38,594 nucleotides of DNA from Shewanella sp. Its GTDB lineage: Bacteria; Pseudomonadota; Gammaproteobacteria; Enterobacterales; Shewanellaceae. Both the position numbers and the translations under genes were made by a program. Shown here one piece after another: positions 18,769 through 27,588 of the stretch. A model generated the notes under the pieces. It was not told the origin of the DNA and did not search any database. It saw only the letters and a program-made list of their open reading frames with translations. The DNA is taken from positions 1 to 38,594 of the forward strand of contig NZ_JABSSM010000040.1 of assembly GCF_013214165.1 (NCBI RefSeq), in the 5' to 3' direction. Within the stretch, counting starts at the first letter, position 1, and each line of letters begins with the position of its first letter.

Positions 18769-19647
18769 TTATTTGGCTAAAGGGCTCTTCATATATTTGA
18801 AGAAGTCGCTATCAGGCTCAAGTACCATCACATTCGAATCACCTTCGAAACTGGCCTTATAAGCCTCTAAGCTACGCAAGAAGCTATAAAACTCAGGATC
18901 TTGGTTAAATGAATCTGCATATATCTTAGCCGCAACTGCATCACCTTCACCTCGAACCTCGAGGGCCTTACGTTGAGCATCGGCTAGCATGATGGTGACC
19001 GAAGCGTCAGTCGTCGCCTTGATGATCTCAGATTGCTCCATACCCTGTGCTCTGTGCTCTTTCGCTACCGCAGTACGCTCGGCGCGCATACGTTGATAGA
19101 TACTCGAACTCACATTAGCCGGTAAGTTAATCTGCTTGACTCGCACATCAACCACTTCGATACCTAAGTCTGCCGCACTCTCGGATGCATTTTTCAATGT
19201 ATCTTGTTGCAGTTCGTCACGACTTCCAGAGACAATCTCCTTAATCGTGCGAAGACCAAACTCGGTGCGAAGGTCATTACTGATCTTACGCTGTAGTAAC
19301 GACTCGGCGTTCGCCTTAACACCACCGTTAGTCGACAAGTAGTATTTCTCGAAGTCCTTGATACGCCACTTCACATAGGAGTCGACCATAAGATCTTTCT
19401 TCTCTGAAGTCACGAATCTGTCTGGTGCACCATCCAAAGTCTGGATACGTGAATCAAGAAATTTGATCTTATCGATCATAGGGATCTTGATGTGTAAACC
19501 AGGCGCATAGATACGAGTGATACCATCATCTTTTAGGATCTTACCGAAACGTGAGACGATCGCTCGCTCACCTTCGTTGACCACTAAAATCGACGACAAG
19601 AACACAGCTACTAGCACGGCAGCAATAATCGTAATGAGTCTACCCAT
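18769..19647 (-). CDS. hflC: HflC, regulator of FtsH protease
   Basis: A 292-residue inner-membrane stomatin/prohibitin (SPFH) protein. One N-terminal transmembrane segment (about 4-24) is followed by a periplasmic SPFH domain (about 25-190: EGERAIVSRFGKI and DLMVDSYVKWRIKD are typical). The helical region EHRAQGMEQSEIIKATTDASVTIMLADAQRKALEVRGEGDAVAA builds the large cage with HflK. The HflKC cage surrounds FtsH and limits access to membrane substrates. The start is 2 bp after the hflK stop, so the pair is coupled. It is the last gene of the cluster. Confidence 0.96.
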   Translation of the reverse strand: MGRLITIIAAVLVAVFLSSILVVNEGERAIVSRFGKILKDDGITRIYAPGLHIKIPMIDKIKFLDSRIQTLDGAPDRFVTSEKKDLMVDSYVKWRIKDFEKYYLSTNGGVKANAESLLQRKISNDLRTEFGLRTIKEIVSGSRDELQQDTLKNASESAADLGIEVVDVRVKQINLPANVSSSIYQRMRAERTAVAKEHRAQGMEQSEIIKATTDASVTIMLADAQRKALEVRGEGDAVAAKIYADSFNQDPEFYSFLRSLEAYKASFEGDSNVMVLEPDSDFFKYMKSPLAK

Positions 19648-19649
19648 GA

Positions 19650-20792
19650 TTAATTCCTCCCCTGACGTTCGCCACGAGTCTGGCGTGTATCCAACGGCAC
19701 ATTATTTTGAGACGCAGAATCATAAGAAGAACTCGTAGTAGCACTAGAGTTTACACTTCTAGGCTTAGTATCTGACTGACTCTTCTGCATCAACTTATCT
19801 AACGGAAGATACATCATGTTGTTGCTGTTCTTAGAATCGACTAACACCTTACTGGTGCCACTCAATACAATTTCCATTGCATCTAAGTACAAACGCTCAC
19901 GAGTCACGTCCGGCGCAGCCTTATATTCAGGTAACAAGAGGTTGAATCGAGCAACTTTACCTCTGGCCTCTAAGACTTCACGTTCTTTATAAGCTTTGGC
20001 TTGCTGCTCCAAGCGTTTAACTTGACCACGAGCCTTAGGCTCGATGGCACGGGCATAAGCCTCGGCTTCGCGAATGAACCTTTGTTCATCTTCTTGTGCC
20101 GAAATCGCATCATCGAAGGCTGCTTTAACCTCTTCAGGCGGACGTGCAGGCAGGAAGTTCACATCAACAATGCTGATACCTAGCTTATAAGGCTCGATAA
20201 TACGCTCGACTTCAGCCCAGGTATCATGACGTATCTTGTCTCGGCCCGTAGTCAAGATGTCATCCATCTTGTTATGACCGATCACATAACGTAATGCACT
20301 GTCTGTCGCCTCACGCAGGCTCGCGTTTGCATCGACCGCGCTAAACAAGAAACTATACGCATTAGTCACTCGATACTGCACATCCAGCTCAACCAATACC
20401 ACGTTTTCATCTGCCGTCAGCATGCTGCCTGAGGCGGGAATCGAACGGACAGTACTCACGTTGACAGGGATAACTTCATCGATAAATGTTGCTTTCCATT
20501 GAAGGCCAGGTTCGACCTCACCGCTGTACTCACCGAATCTAAGTGCGACACCTTTCTCGGCTTCTTTTATCGTATAGAAACCAGAAAGGCCCCATACGAC
20601 AACGGCTATGCCCAAGACAATGATCAGACCGAAAGAACTAACTGTAGGCCCCTTACCATTACCTTTACCACCGCCGAAACGCTTCGAAAGATTACGAAAA
20701 ACTTCATCTAGATCTGGTGGTCCCTTATCGTTACCACTTTTATTTCCCCAAGGGTCTTTATTTCCCTTGTTACCGGGCTCGTTCCAAGCCAT
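19650..20792 (-). CDS. hflK: HflK, regulator of FtsH protease
   Basis: A 380-residue partner of HflC. The cytoplasmic N-terminus (1-50) is rich in Gly, Asn and Asp (NEPGNKGNKDPWGNKSGN), a family hallmark. One transmembrane segment (about 53-73) precedes the SPFH domain (about 75-260: EAEKGVALRFGEYSG, GLQWKATFIDE). The coiled region EDEQRFIREAEAYARAIEPKARGQVKRLEQQAKAYKERE follows. The tail (about 330-380) is polar and variable. The gene lies 40 bp after hflX and 2 bp before hflC. Confidence 0.96.
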   Translation of the reverse strand: MAWNEPGNKGNKDPWGNKSGNDKGPPDLDEVFRNLSKRFGGGKGNGKGPTVSSFGLIIVLGIAVVVWGLSGFYTIKEAEKGVALRFGEYSGEVEPGLQWKATFIDEVIPVNVSTVRSIPASGSMLTADENVVLVELDVQYRVTNAYSFLFSAVDANASLREATDSALRYVIGHNKMDDILTTGRDKIRHDTWAEVERIIEPYKLGISIVDVNFLPARPPEEVKAAFDDAISAQEDEQRFIREAEAYARAIEPKARGQVKRLEQQAKAYKEREVLEARGKVARFNLLLPEYKAAPDVTRERLYLDAMEIVLSGTSKVLVDSKNSNNMMYLPLDKLMQKSQSDTKPRSVNSSATTSSSYDSASQNNVPLDTRQTRGERQGRN

Positions 20793-20832
20793 TTAGCACT
20801 CCATAGGTGTATGAATTAAACGAGATTAAAAA

Positions 20833-22131
20833 TTACTCTACCGCCGAGTCTTCGACAATAAAGCGCTCTAAGTCCCCTTGGCTCTGCTTCACTAATCGGA
20901 GCCAATCGGCCTCCAATAAACGAACAGATAAGATACAGTCCCCCAGATCATCAAACTCTTTCTGCTGTATCGCGTCAAGTCGGTAAAACTGGCCAAGATA
21001 ATGCCCGGCTGTTGCCGGGATCCGCAAAGTCAGCTCCACAGTAGTCCTGCCAACGATGACGTTGATGGCCTCTCTAAGCTGATCTAAGCCTTTTTGTTGC
21101 TGCGCCGAAACCCAGACTCTGGTGGGAACACCTTCGTCGTTATAATCAATCCTTGGGTTGACATCCTCTAACAGATCTATCTTATTACAGACGATCAATT
21201 GCGGGATCTCATCGGCACCTATCTCTTTGAGCACCAACTGAACTTGCTCAAAGTTATCCCCCATATTCTCATCATGACAATCGACAATATGAAGTAACAG
21301 ATCCGCTTCGCGGGTTTCTTGTAACGTCGACTTAAACGCCGCCACTAAATCATGGGGCAAGTGACGAATAAAACCTACGGTATCGGCCAAGATAATCGCG
21401 CCATCCGGTAGATCTAACTTTCTCAAGGTAGGATCTAGGGTAGCAAACAGTTGATCTGCAGCATATACCTCTGAAACTGTAAGCGAGTTGAACAGAGTTG
21501 ATTTACCCGCATTAGTATAACCGACTAATGAAACCGTAGGTTGCTCACTGCGACTCCTTGCCCTTCGACTCTGTTCTCTCTGTTTATCTACCTTCGCCAG
21601 ACGCTTGTTGATGGTACTCATTCTGCCACGGAGTAGACGTCTATCTGTCTCGAGCTGGGTCTCCCCAGGTCCTCTCATGCCAATACCACCTTTCTGGCGC
21701 TCCAGATGAGTCCAACCCCGTATTAGACGAGTCGACATATGGCGTAACTGCGCTAGCTCCACCTGCAACTTGCCTTCATAGGTGCGTGCTCTCTGGGCAA
21801 AAATATCTAAGATGAGCGCTGTACGGTCCAAGACCCTACATTGGCAAACCAGCTCAAGGTTTCTCTCTTGAGCAGGACTCAGTGCATGATTAAAAATCAC
21901 CACATTCGCCTCTGTCGCTGCGACCAAAGCCGCGAGCTCATCAGCCTTCCCCGAACCAAGGAAGAATTTTCTATCCGGTGAACGACGGCTCGCAGTGATC
22001 AAACCGACCTGCTGAGCACCTGCCGAATCGACTAATAATTGTAGTTCGACTAAGTCTTCCCTACGGTCTTCATCGGCAAAGTCAATATGTACCAAAACGG
22101 CACTTTCACCCGCCTCATAACGATCAAACAA
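20833..22131 (-). CDS. hflX: Ribosome-associated GTPase HflX
   Basis: A 432-residue OBG-HflX GTPase that splits stalled or heat-damaged ribosomes in E. coli. The N-terminal HflX domain (about 10-195) includes RGPGETQLETDRR, which is invariant in the family. The G domain has G1 GYTNAGKS (204-211), G2 in LFATLDPT (228-235), G3 DTVG (250-253) and G4 NKID (316-319). The C-terminal domain runs to 432. It is 19 bp downstream of hfq and 40 bp upstream of hflK, within the superoperon. Confidence 0.96.
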   Translation of the reverse strand: MFDRYEAGESAVLVHIDFADEDRREDLVELQLLVDSAGAQQVGLITASRRSPDRKFFLGSGKADELAALVAATEANVVIFNHALSPAQERNLELVCQCRVLDRTALILDIFAQRARTYEGKLQVELAQLRHMSTRLIRGWTHLERQKGGIGMRGPGETQLETDRRLLRGRMSTINKRLAKVDKQREQSRRARSRSEQPTVSLVGYTNAGKSTLFNSLTVSEVYAADQLFATLDPTLRKLDLPDGAIILADTVGFIRHLPHDLVAAFKSTLQETREADLLLHIVDCHDENMGDNFEQVQLVLKEIGADEIPQLIVCNKIDLLEDVNPRIDYNDEGVPTRVWVSAQQQKGLDQLREAINVIVGRTTVELTLRIPATAGHYLGQFYRLDAIQQKEFDDLGDCILSVRLLEADWLRLVKQSQGDLERFIVEDSAVE

Positions 22132-22150
22132 AAAGCATACTCCTCAACTA

Positions 22151-22429
22151 CTACTCGCTCGCCTCATCTTGCTGACCAGTAAAATCTGCAGCTTGAGTCG
22201 GTGTCGCGTGATGGGTGCTTACAGTGAATGGACGCGCTGGCACAACTGTAGAGATAGCGTGCTTATATACCATTTGACTAACCGTGTTTTTAAGCAAGAT
22301 AACAAACTGGTCAAATGACTCAACTTGTCCTTGTAACTTAATACCATTAACAAGATAAATGGATACAGGAACGCGCTCACGGCGAAGTGCGTTCAAAAAT
22401 GGGTCTTGTAAAGATTGCCCCTTTGCCAT
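22151..22429 (-). CDS. hfq: RNA chaperone Hfq
   Basis: A 92-residue Sm-like hexameric chaperone that pairs small RNAs with mRNAs. Sm1 (about 23-46, [20 protein letters not shown]) and Sm2 (YKHAIS, 55-60) are intact, with Gln8, Phe42, Tyr55, Lys56 and His57 at the proximal RNA site. A short acidic C-terminal tail ends DEASE. AAGGAA lies about 9 nt upstream of the ATG. A 94-bp AT-rich gap after miaA suggests an additional promoter, as in E. coli. Confidence 0.97.
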   Translation of the reverse strand: MAKGQSLQDPFLNALRRERVPVSIYLVNGIKLQGQVESFDQFVILLKNTVSQMVYKHAISTVVPARPFTVSTHHATPTQAADFTGQQDEASE

Positions 22430-22523
22430 TTTATTATTTCCTTTTTTTTAATAATAAGTAGTAAAACTAATACAACATAACTTTCTTGTTTAGATTTAGT
22501 ATTATATAGCGAGGATAAATTAG
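22430..22523 (-). promoter_or_regulatory. Possible internal promoter upstream of hfq
   Basis: On the minus strand a perfect TATAAT lies at 22501-22506 in the miaA-hfq gap. The best -35-like element (TTGTCG) is about 21 nt upstream, too far for a good sigma70 promoter. A short palindrome gcgaca-a-tgtcgc (22527-22539) covers the end of miaA. E. coli hfq also has promoters within or after miaA, which supports the call only by analogy. Confidence 0.25.
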
Positions 22524-23450
22524 CTAGCGACAATGTCGCAATACACTGGTTAGATTCGAATCTAACCCAGTTTCCAGCCAATTTAACTCTGACCAGCCTC
22601 TTAACCATGTTAATTGACGCTTAGCTAATTGCCTAGTAGCAATTATCCCCTTATCGACCATAGTATTATAGTCATAGTCACCATCTAGGTGCTGCCAGCA
22701 CTGCCGATAGCCTACACACCTCATAGAGGGCAGCGCTAAATGCAGATCATTTCGCTGCCTAAGGCGACAAACTTCTTCTACGAAACCTTGATTTAACATC
22801 AATTTGAATCTTTCTTCTATAGAAAGATGTAACACTTTTCGATCTTTCGGTGCAATTGCAAATTGAATAACCTCATATGGCAGAGGAGGAGACTTAATTT
22901 GCGTCAGCTGCGTCAAGCTTTTACCACTGATCCGAAACACCTCTAACGCCCTGGATAATCGTTGAGGATCATTAGGATGAATACGTTCGGCCGAAACAGG
23001 ATCGACGCGCCGTAATTCATCATGCAGGTGTTGCCACCCATGGGTCAGTGCTTCAGCGGCGATCTCGGCCCTGATAACGTCGTCGGCTGCCGGTAGCGGG
23101 GATAATCCCTCTAACAGAGCCTTAAAATAGAGCATTGTGCCCCCTACAAGCAAGGGCGTCTTGCCGGAGTTTACAATATCGGCAATTTCTCTGAGCGCGT
23201 CGGTTCTAAAATCTGCCGCAGAGTAGCTCTGCAAAGGATCGCGTATATCGATCAACCGATGCGGCGCTACCGCGAGTTCTTCCACCGTCGGTTTAGCGCT
23301 GCCTATATCCATACCGCGATAAATAAGCGCCGAGTCGACTGAGATGATTTCACAATTGTGCTCTTTGACTAGCTCAATCGCTAACGCCGTTTTTCCTGAG
23401 GCAGTTGGGCCCATCAGGGTAATTATTTTCGGTAAACTCGTTTCACTCAC
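22524..23450 (-). CDS. miaA: tRNA dimethylallyltransferase MiaA
   Basis: A 308-residue enzyme that prenylates A37 of tRNAs reading UNN codons. The P-loop GPTASGKT (14-21) and the substrate motif [16 protein letters not shown] are intact, followed by [16 protein letters not shown] and the C-terminal GYRQCW and [14 protein letters not shown] chose the GTG at 23448-23450 because GGAAG lies about 10 nt upstream and [12 protein letters not shown] fits the family N-terminus. A further GTG at 23474 extends the frame but has no ribosome-binding site. It is 48 bp after mutL. Confidence 0.95.
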   Translation of the reverse strand: MSETSLPKIITLMGPTASGKTALAIELVKEHNCEIISVDSALIYRGMDIGSAKPTVEELAVAPHRLIDIRDPLQSYSAADFRTDALREIADIVNSGKTPLLVGGTMLYFKALLEGLSPLPAADDVIRAEIAAEALTHGWQHLHDELRRVDPVSAERIHPNDPQRLSRALEVFRISGKSLTQLTQIKSPPLPYEVIQFAIAPKDRKVLHLSIEERFKLMLNQGFVEEVCRLRQRNDLHLALPSMRCVGYRQCWQHLDGDYDYNTMVDKGIIATRQLAKRQLTWLRGWSELNWLETGLDSNLTSVLRHCR

Positions 23451-23498
23451 TCGTATATACTTCCAACTTTGCACTAGCTAACAAAAACACTGGTTAAA

Positions 23499-25364
23499 TC
23501 AGTGCCCTTTTTCCAACCAAACTTGCCAGGGTAAGCTAATGACGTCCGCCATCAGTTCCTCTCTCAGGCTCTGTTCCGCTAACATCAAGTCTTGCCAGAT
23601 TTGCGCCGGAGCCTGGAGATTTATTTCGCAATGCTTGGCAAGCCAGCTTGCCAACGCCTCCTCGCCTGGCGCTTCAAAACGCAGCCAGTGTAATAACTCG
23701 GGGATCACACTGACTAACTGACTCTGTCTTAAATATGGGGGCACTTTCTTTATTATCAACTGCCCTAGGCGAATTGTTAGCTCAATTCCTATCTTTCTTA
23801 ACACTAACTCTCTGCACTCAATCGTCTCCTTCCAGTCATCGTCCATAGATATTGAGACCGGCATCAGCAGCGGCTGACTGATCAAGCCGTCTTCGAGCTT
23901 AGCGAATATGCTTATTTGTAAGAGTCTGGAGGCGACGGCTTGTATCGCTAATAATGTGAGTTTATCCCCTTGGGTTAGCACCCAATATCTAGCGTCCAAT
24001 ACCGGTGGCATGCCCTGCAGGTCATTGACAAGCTCACTGCGCCCCATAGCTGGTACCACAGGCGTGGTCAATAAGGCTCCATAAGAAGCGATAGCCGCAG
24101 CCGAAGGTAACTCAGCTTGTGGGCGTGAGGCGGAACTCGGCCTTAAACCACTCTTGCTTGCAGGATAGGATGAAGACGATGTTATCGAATACTCATGCTG
24201 ACGAGCTTGAGGACTGGTATTGAGCCCCTTGTCGAAAGGAAGTTTAGCGGCAGTCCCTGGGTTAAGTTCATCTGTTTCATTGACTGCCAGAACTGGCTGC
24301 ATATCTGCTTGATAAGCACTCGAGGATACGTCTCTATCGCTAGGGGCTGCATCAGAAAAGACTGATTGGCTGACTTGAGACAGTGCCGATTGTAATGCCT
24401 GTAAAATAAAATCATGGACATAACGGCTCTGATGAAACCTGACTTCATGCTTAGCCGGATGTACATTGACATCGACTTGATGAGGGTCGAGTTCGAGCAT
24501 CAAGACAAAGCTCGCCTGAACGCCGCTCACATGCTCGGCAAAGGCTTGCCTCACCGCATGGTTGACGAGTCTGTCACGAACCAGTCTACCATTGACATAG
24601 AAATATTGAGTATCACAGGCCGGACCGTCGAAATAGGGTGACTGTATAAAGCCTGACAAGTTCAGGCCTTCATGTTCACACTCGACTTGGAGCGATTGTT
24701 CCACAAACTTCTTGCCACATATCTGAGCCAATCTTTGTAAATATTGATCCCAGGTCTTTGCGGCTCGATAGTTTCTAACCAGTTTGCCATTGTTTTTAAA
24801 TGTGAAATGTATATCACGCCTCACTAGAGCTATGCGTTTAAGCCACTCATCTATGTGAGTAAATTCGGTCTTATCGCTCTTGAGAAAACGTCTTCGGGCG
24901 GGTGTATTAAAAAACAAGTCCACCGCCTCAACCGTTGAACCTACAGGGTGAGCCGCGGGGATCACCTTAACGGCCATATCGGATCCTTCGGCATAGGCCT
25001 GCCACGCTTCGCTCTGCTCAGCCGTGCGTGAGGTCAAGGTCAATCTGGACACCGAGCTGATACTCGCTAGCGCTTCACCGCGAAAACCAAAACTTAAGAT
25101 AGCATCTAGGTCGTCTAAGGTACTGAGTTTAGAGGTGGCGTGTCTGGACAGCGCTAGGCTCAGCTCTTCTTTGGGGATCCCAGAGCCATCATCATGGATT
25201 TTAATCAGTTTGCTGCCGCCCTTCTCGATCTCTATATCGACTCGGGTCGCACCGGCATCTAAGCTATTTTCAACTAACTCCTTGATGACTGAAGCGGGTC
25301 TTTCGACCACTTCACCCGCCGCAATTTGGTTAGCTAGCTGAGGTGGCAATATCTGAATTGTCAT
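23499..25364 (-). CDS. mutL: DNA mismatch repair protein MutL
   Basis: A 621-residue GHKL ATPase that links MutS recognition to MutH and UvrD in methyl-directed repair. ATP-binding motifs are KELVENSLDAGA (28-39), IHDDGSGI (56-63) and FGFRGEALASISS (92-104). The central linker (about 340-430) is long and Ser/Pro/Ala-rich. The C-terminal dimerisation domain (about 435-621) lacks the DQHA endonuclease motif, as expected for organisms with MutH. It lies between amiB (49 bp upstream) and miaA (48 bp downstream). Confidence 0.97.
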   Translation of the reverse strand: MTIQILPPQLANQIAAGEVVERPASVIKELVENSLDAGATRVDIEIEKGGSKLIKIHDDGSGIPKEELSLALSRHATSKLSTLDDLDAILSFGFRGEALASISSVSRLTLTSRTAEQSEAWQAYAEGSDMAVKVIPAAHPVGSTVEAVDLFFNTPARRRFLKSDKTEFTHIDEWLKRIALVRRDIHFTFKNNGKLVRNYRAAKTWDQYLQRLAQICGKKFVEQSLQVECEHEGLNLSGFIQSPYFDGPACDTQYFYVNGRLVRDRLVNHAVRQAFAEHVSGVQASFVLMLELDPHQVDVNVHPAKHEVRFHQSRYVHDFILQALQSALSQVSQSVFSDAAPSDRDVSSSAYQADMQPVLAVNETDELNPGTAAKLPFDKGLNTSPQARQHEYSITSSSSYPASKSGLRPSSASRPQAELPSAAAIASYGALLTTPVVPAMGRSELVNDLQGMPPVLDARYWVLTQGDKLTLLAIQAVASRLLQISIFAKLEDGLISQPLLMPVSISMDDDWKETIECRELVLRKIGIELTIRLGQLIIKKVPPYLRQSQLVSVIPELLHWLRFEAPGEEALASWLAKHCEINLQAPAQIWQDLMLAEQSLREELMADVISLPWQVWLEKGH

Positions 25365-25413
25365 AATTTTTAGCTCTCAAAACAGGGAAACTCACAAGCT
25401 CACTTAAGATAAA

Positions 25414-26736
25414 CTAGGCTCTTGGAATGACTAACTTTTGACCGATCCGAATGTTATTAGACTTGAGGTTATTGGCTTTCTTAATACTCGTCACCGACAC
25501 TTGATACCTGTGGGCGATGACGGAAAGAGATTCGCCCTTGCGAACATTATGCTTGCGCATATCTCTGCTTGCCATCAAAGAATTCACCGGAGGATTTGTC
25601 TCAAAATAGTTAACAACGCCTTTATAAACTGCCTTAGCCAGATTGTTCTGATGCTCTCTTTGAGTCAACAATCTCTCTTCCTGATGATTAGAGATAAAGC
25701 CTGTTTCAATCAAGATGGACGGGATATCAGGTGATTTTAATACAGCAAAACTTGCCGACTCGGGTTTATGCTTATGCAGTCTGGTGACCTTACCTAAGTT
25801 AACCAGCACGTCGTCGGCGATATTATGACTAATCGCCATGGATCTATCCATAGACATATCCAGCAAGGTCATGGCCAAATATTGTTCATTATCGGTATTT
25901 TGAATAATTTCACCGGCCCCACCCAAGAGTTCTGAATGTTTTTCTTTCTGCTCTAACCAACGACCAATTTCACTATTAGCCCGGCTCATAGACAAGATCC
26001 AGACTGACGCTCCCCTAGGTTGCGGTGAGGTGAATGCGTCGGCATGAATAGATAACAGGAGATCAGCCCCACTGGTTCTGGCAATTTCAGAGCGTTTATT
26101 GAGGTTTACAAAATAATCCCCGGTGCGTGTCATAACGGCTCTCATGCCTGGAGTGGCATTGATTTTTGTTTGCAGTTTTTTAGCGATCTCTAACACCACT
26201 TTTTTCTCATAGATCCCAGATGGCCCGATAGAACCAGGATCGTCGCCCCCATGCCCGGCATCGATGGCGATAACGACGTCTCTCAACTTCTGTGTGGGTT
26301 TACTCGGCTGACCCACAGTGACAGAAGAGCGACTAGCATCGAGATCGACGACTAAGCGGTTGCCATAGGGAGCCGTTGGCTGCAGTGAAAACAGGCTCGC
26401 TTTTACCGGTTTTACTAGATCGATAACCAGACGTAAGGTCCCTTTAGAAGGCGGTTGACTTATCCTCACCCTCTTAACCAATTTACTGTTATTCGCCAGT
26501 TTACCGAGATTTAATGCGGTAGTGGTCCCCTTCAGATCGACGACTAGCCTACTAGGGCTAGTCAGAGTGAAATGCGTATATGTAGGTGCATGAGTTAGAT
26601 CGAAAACGACTCGAGTCGACTCTGGGGCGGCCCAGATGCGCACACCATCTAGCTTATTGGCACTATGGACAACAAAAGAGCTAGTTAGCATCAGCATCAC
26701 AAGTATAACTTTGAGAAGATTTTCGATTTTTATCAT
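25414..26736 (-). CDS. amiB: N-acetylmuramoyl-L-alanine amidase AmiB
   Basis: A 440-residue periplasmic zinc amidase that splits septal peptidoglycan in cell division. A signal peptide (1-25, HSA-N) is followed by an AMIN domain (about 28-132) that targets the septum. The Amidase_3 domain (about 153-378) has zinc ligands His162 and Glu177 ([12 protein letters not shown]...YEKKV) and His231 in LSIHADAF, plus catalytic Glu344 in [10 protein letters not shown]. Unlike E. coli AmiB it carries a C-terminal LysM domain (395-438), which I believe is usual in Vibrio and Shewanella. It is 2 bp after tsaE. Confidence 0.95.
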   Translation of the reverse strand: MIKIENLLKVILVMLMLTSSFVVHSANKLDGVRIWAAPESTRVVFDLTHAPTYTHFTLTSPSRLVVDLKGTTTALNLGKLANNSKLVKRVRISQPPSKGTLRLVIDLVKPVKASLFSLQPTAPYGNRLVVDLDASRSSVTVGQPSKPTQKLRDVVIAIDAGHGGDDPGSIGPSGIYEKKVVLEIAKKLQTKINATPGMRAVMTRTGDYFVNLNKRSEIARTSGADLLLSIHADAFTSPQPRGASVWILSMSRANSEIGRWLEQKEKHSELLGGAGEIIQNTDNEQYLAMTLLDMSMDRSMAISHNIADDVLVNLGKVTRLHKHKPESASFAVLKSPDIPSILIETGFISNHQEERLLTQREHQNNLAKAVYKGVVNYFETNPPVNSLMASRDMRKHNVRKGESLSVIAHRYQVSVTSIKKANNLKSNNIRIGQKLVIPRA

Positions 26737-26738
26737 TA

Positions 26739-27197
26739 TTATTTAAGCTTACTCAGCAATACTTGCCCTTTAGTTGTGCCTGAAGTTATTTCAACTTCTC
26801 GACTGGTACCCACATATTTAATTGCAATACTGATATCGGCTACTGGCATTAATCCATGCCCCCTATCAGGCCACTCAACCAGACAGATACTCTTAGCGGT
26901 GAAATAATCTCTGATCCCCATGTATTCGAGCTCCTCGGGATCGCTCAACCTATATAGATCGAAATGAAATAGTTCAATATCACCTAATTCGTAGGGTTCA
27001 ACGAGGGCGTAAGTTGGGCTCTTCACCGCCCCGTCATGGCCCAACGCCTGAATCAGACCTCGGCTTAATGTGGTTTTGCCTGCACCCAGTTCACCCGATA
27101 AATTCAGTGTTAAAGGCGGGGTAATCACTTGCGCTAGCCGCTTGCCCAGCTCCACCGTATCTTGCTCATTATCTAGAAAAACCTTAATCGATGCCAT
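26739..27197 (-). CDS. tsaE: tRNA threonylcarbamoyladenosine biosynthesis ATPase TsaE
   Basis: A 152-residue P-loop ATPase that works with TsaB, TsaD and TsaC to make t6A37 in ANN-decoding tRNAs. The Walker A motif GELGAGKTT (35-43), the [11 protein letters not shown] switch and FHFDLYRL (about 77-84) with LVEWPDRG (about 107-114) are all present. It is first in the superoperon here. The nnr (yjeF) gene that often precedes it is absent; instead a TonB receptor gene begins 391 bp away on the same strand. Confidence 0.95.
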   Translation of the reverse strand: MASIKVFLDNEQDTVELGKRLAQVITPPLTLNLSGELGAGKTTLSRGLIQALGHDGAVKSPTYALVEPYELGDIELFHFDLYRLSDPEELEYMGIRDYFTAKSICLVEWPDRGHGLMPVADISIAIKYVGTSREVEITSGTTKGQVLLSKLK

Positions 27198-27588
27198 TGT
27201 ATTGACTTAAACCTTTATCTATCACTATTTCGAACCGATTATTTTATACCAAATTGCTTATTAGCTAAACCGATTTTAGTCGAGGTGCGATCAATTAGGT
27301 GCCACTGAGGGACTTTGGCTCTGGATTTATGGCTGCGCTGATCCACCAGAGGATGATATAAAGAGAGGAGCTGAAGTTGGCGTGGGAGTGGGATCGTCAC
27401 TTAGGTGCAAGACGTCTTGGTCTCTACGCTTTTTATCCTGTTGATTAGCAGAAAGATGGCTCGCTGGGACTGCTCACCTATGCGGTTTTAAAATATAAAA
27501 AGCCTGATATCAATTCGATATCAGGCTTTGGCATTTTTGTATCGCAACTACTTAGTTAACGGTATAAATAGCAGCCAGTTCTATTGCA
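27198..27588. other. Junction region between tsaE and the catabolic island
   Basis: 391 bases with no intact gene. The receptor's terminator is at 27496-27527. On the plus strand a short open stretch (about 27362-27445) reads like a real protein fragment (LAWEWDRHLGARRLGLYAFY) but is bounded by stops and has no start, so it may be a decayed remnant. The tsaE-cluster promoter should lie near 27200-27260; no clear one was found. Confidence 0.45.
27496..27527 (-). terminator. Terminator of the receptor operon
   Basis: A perfect 11-bp stem (27501-27511 with 27517-27527) around a 5-nt loop, followed on the minus strand by a T-rich run (aaaa at 27497-27500). A T-run on the other side is shorter, so it may act partly in both directions. 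Confidence 0.85.

Noticed and set aside
27362..27445. Small protein gene on the plus strand
   Set aside because: An in-frame stop lies just upstream, there is no start codon or ribosome-binding site, and it ends within about 28 codons; treated as a possible remnant only.
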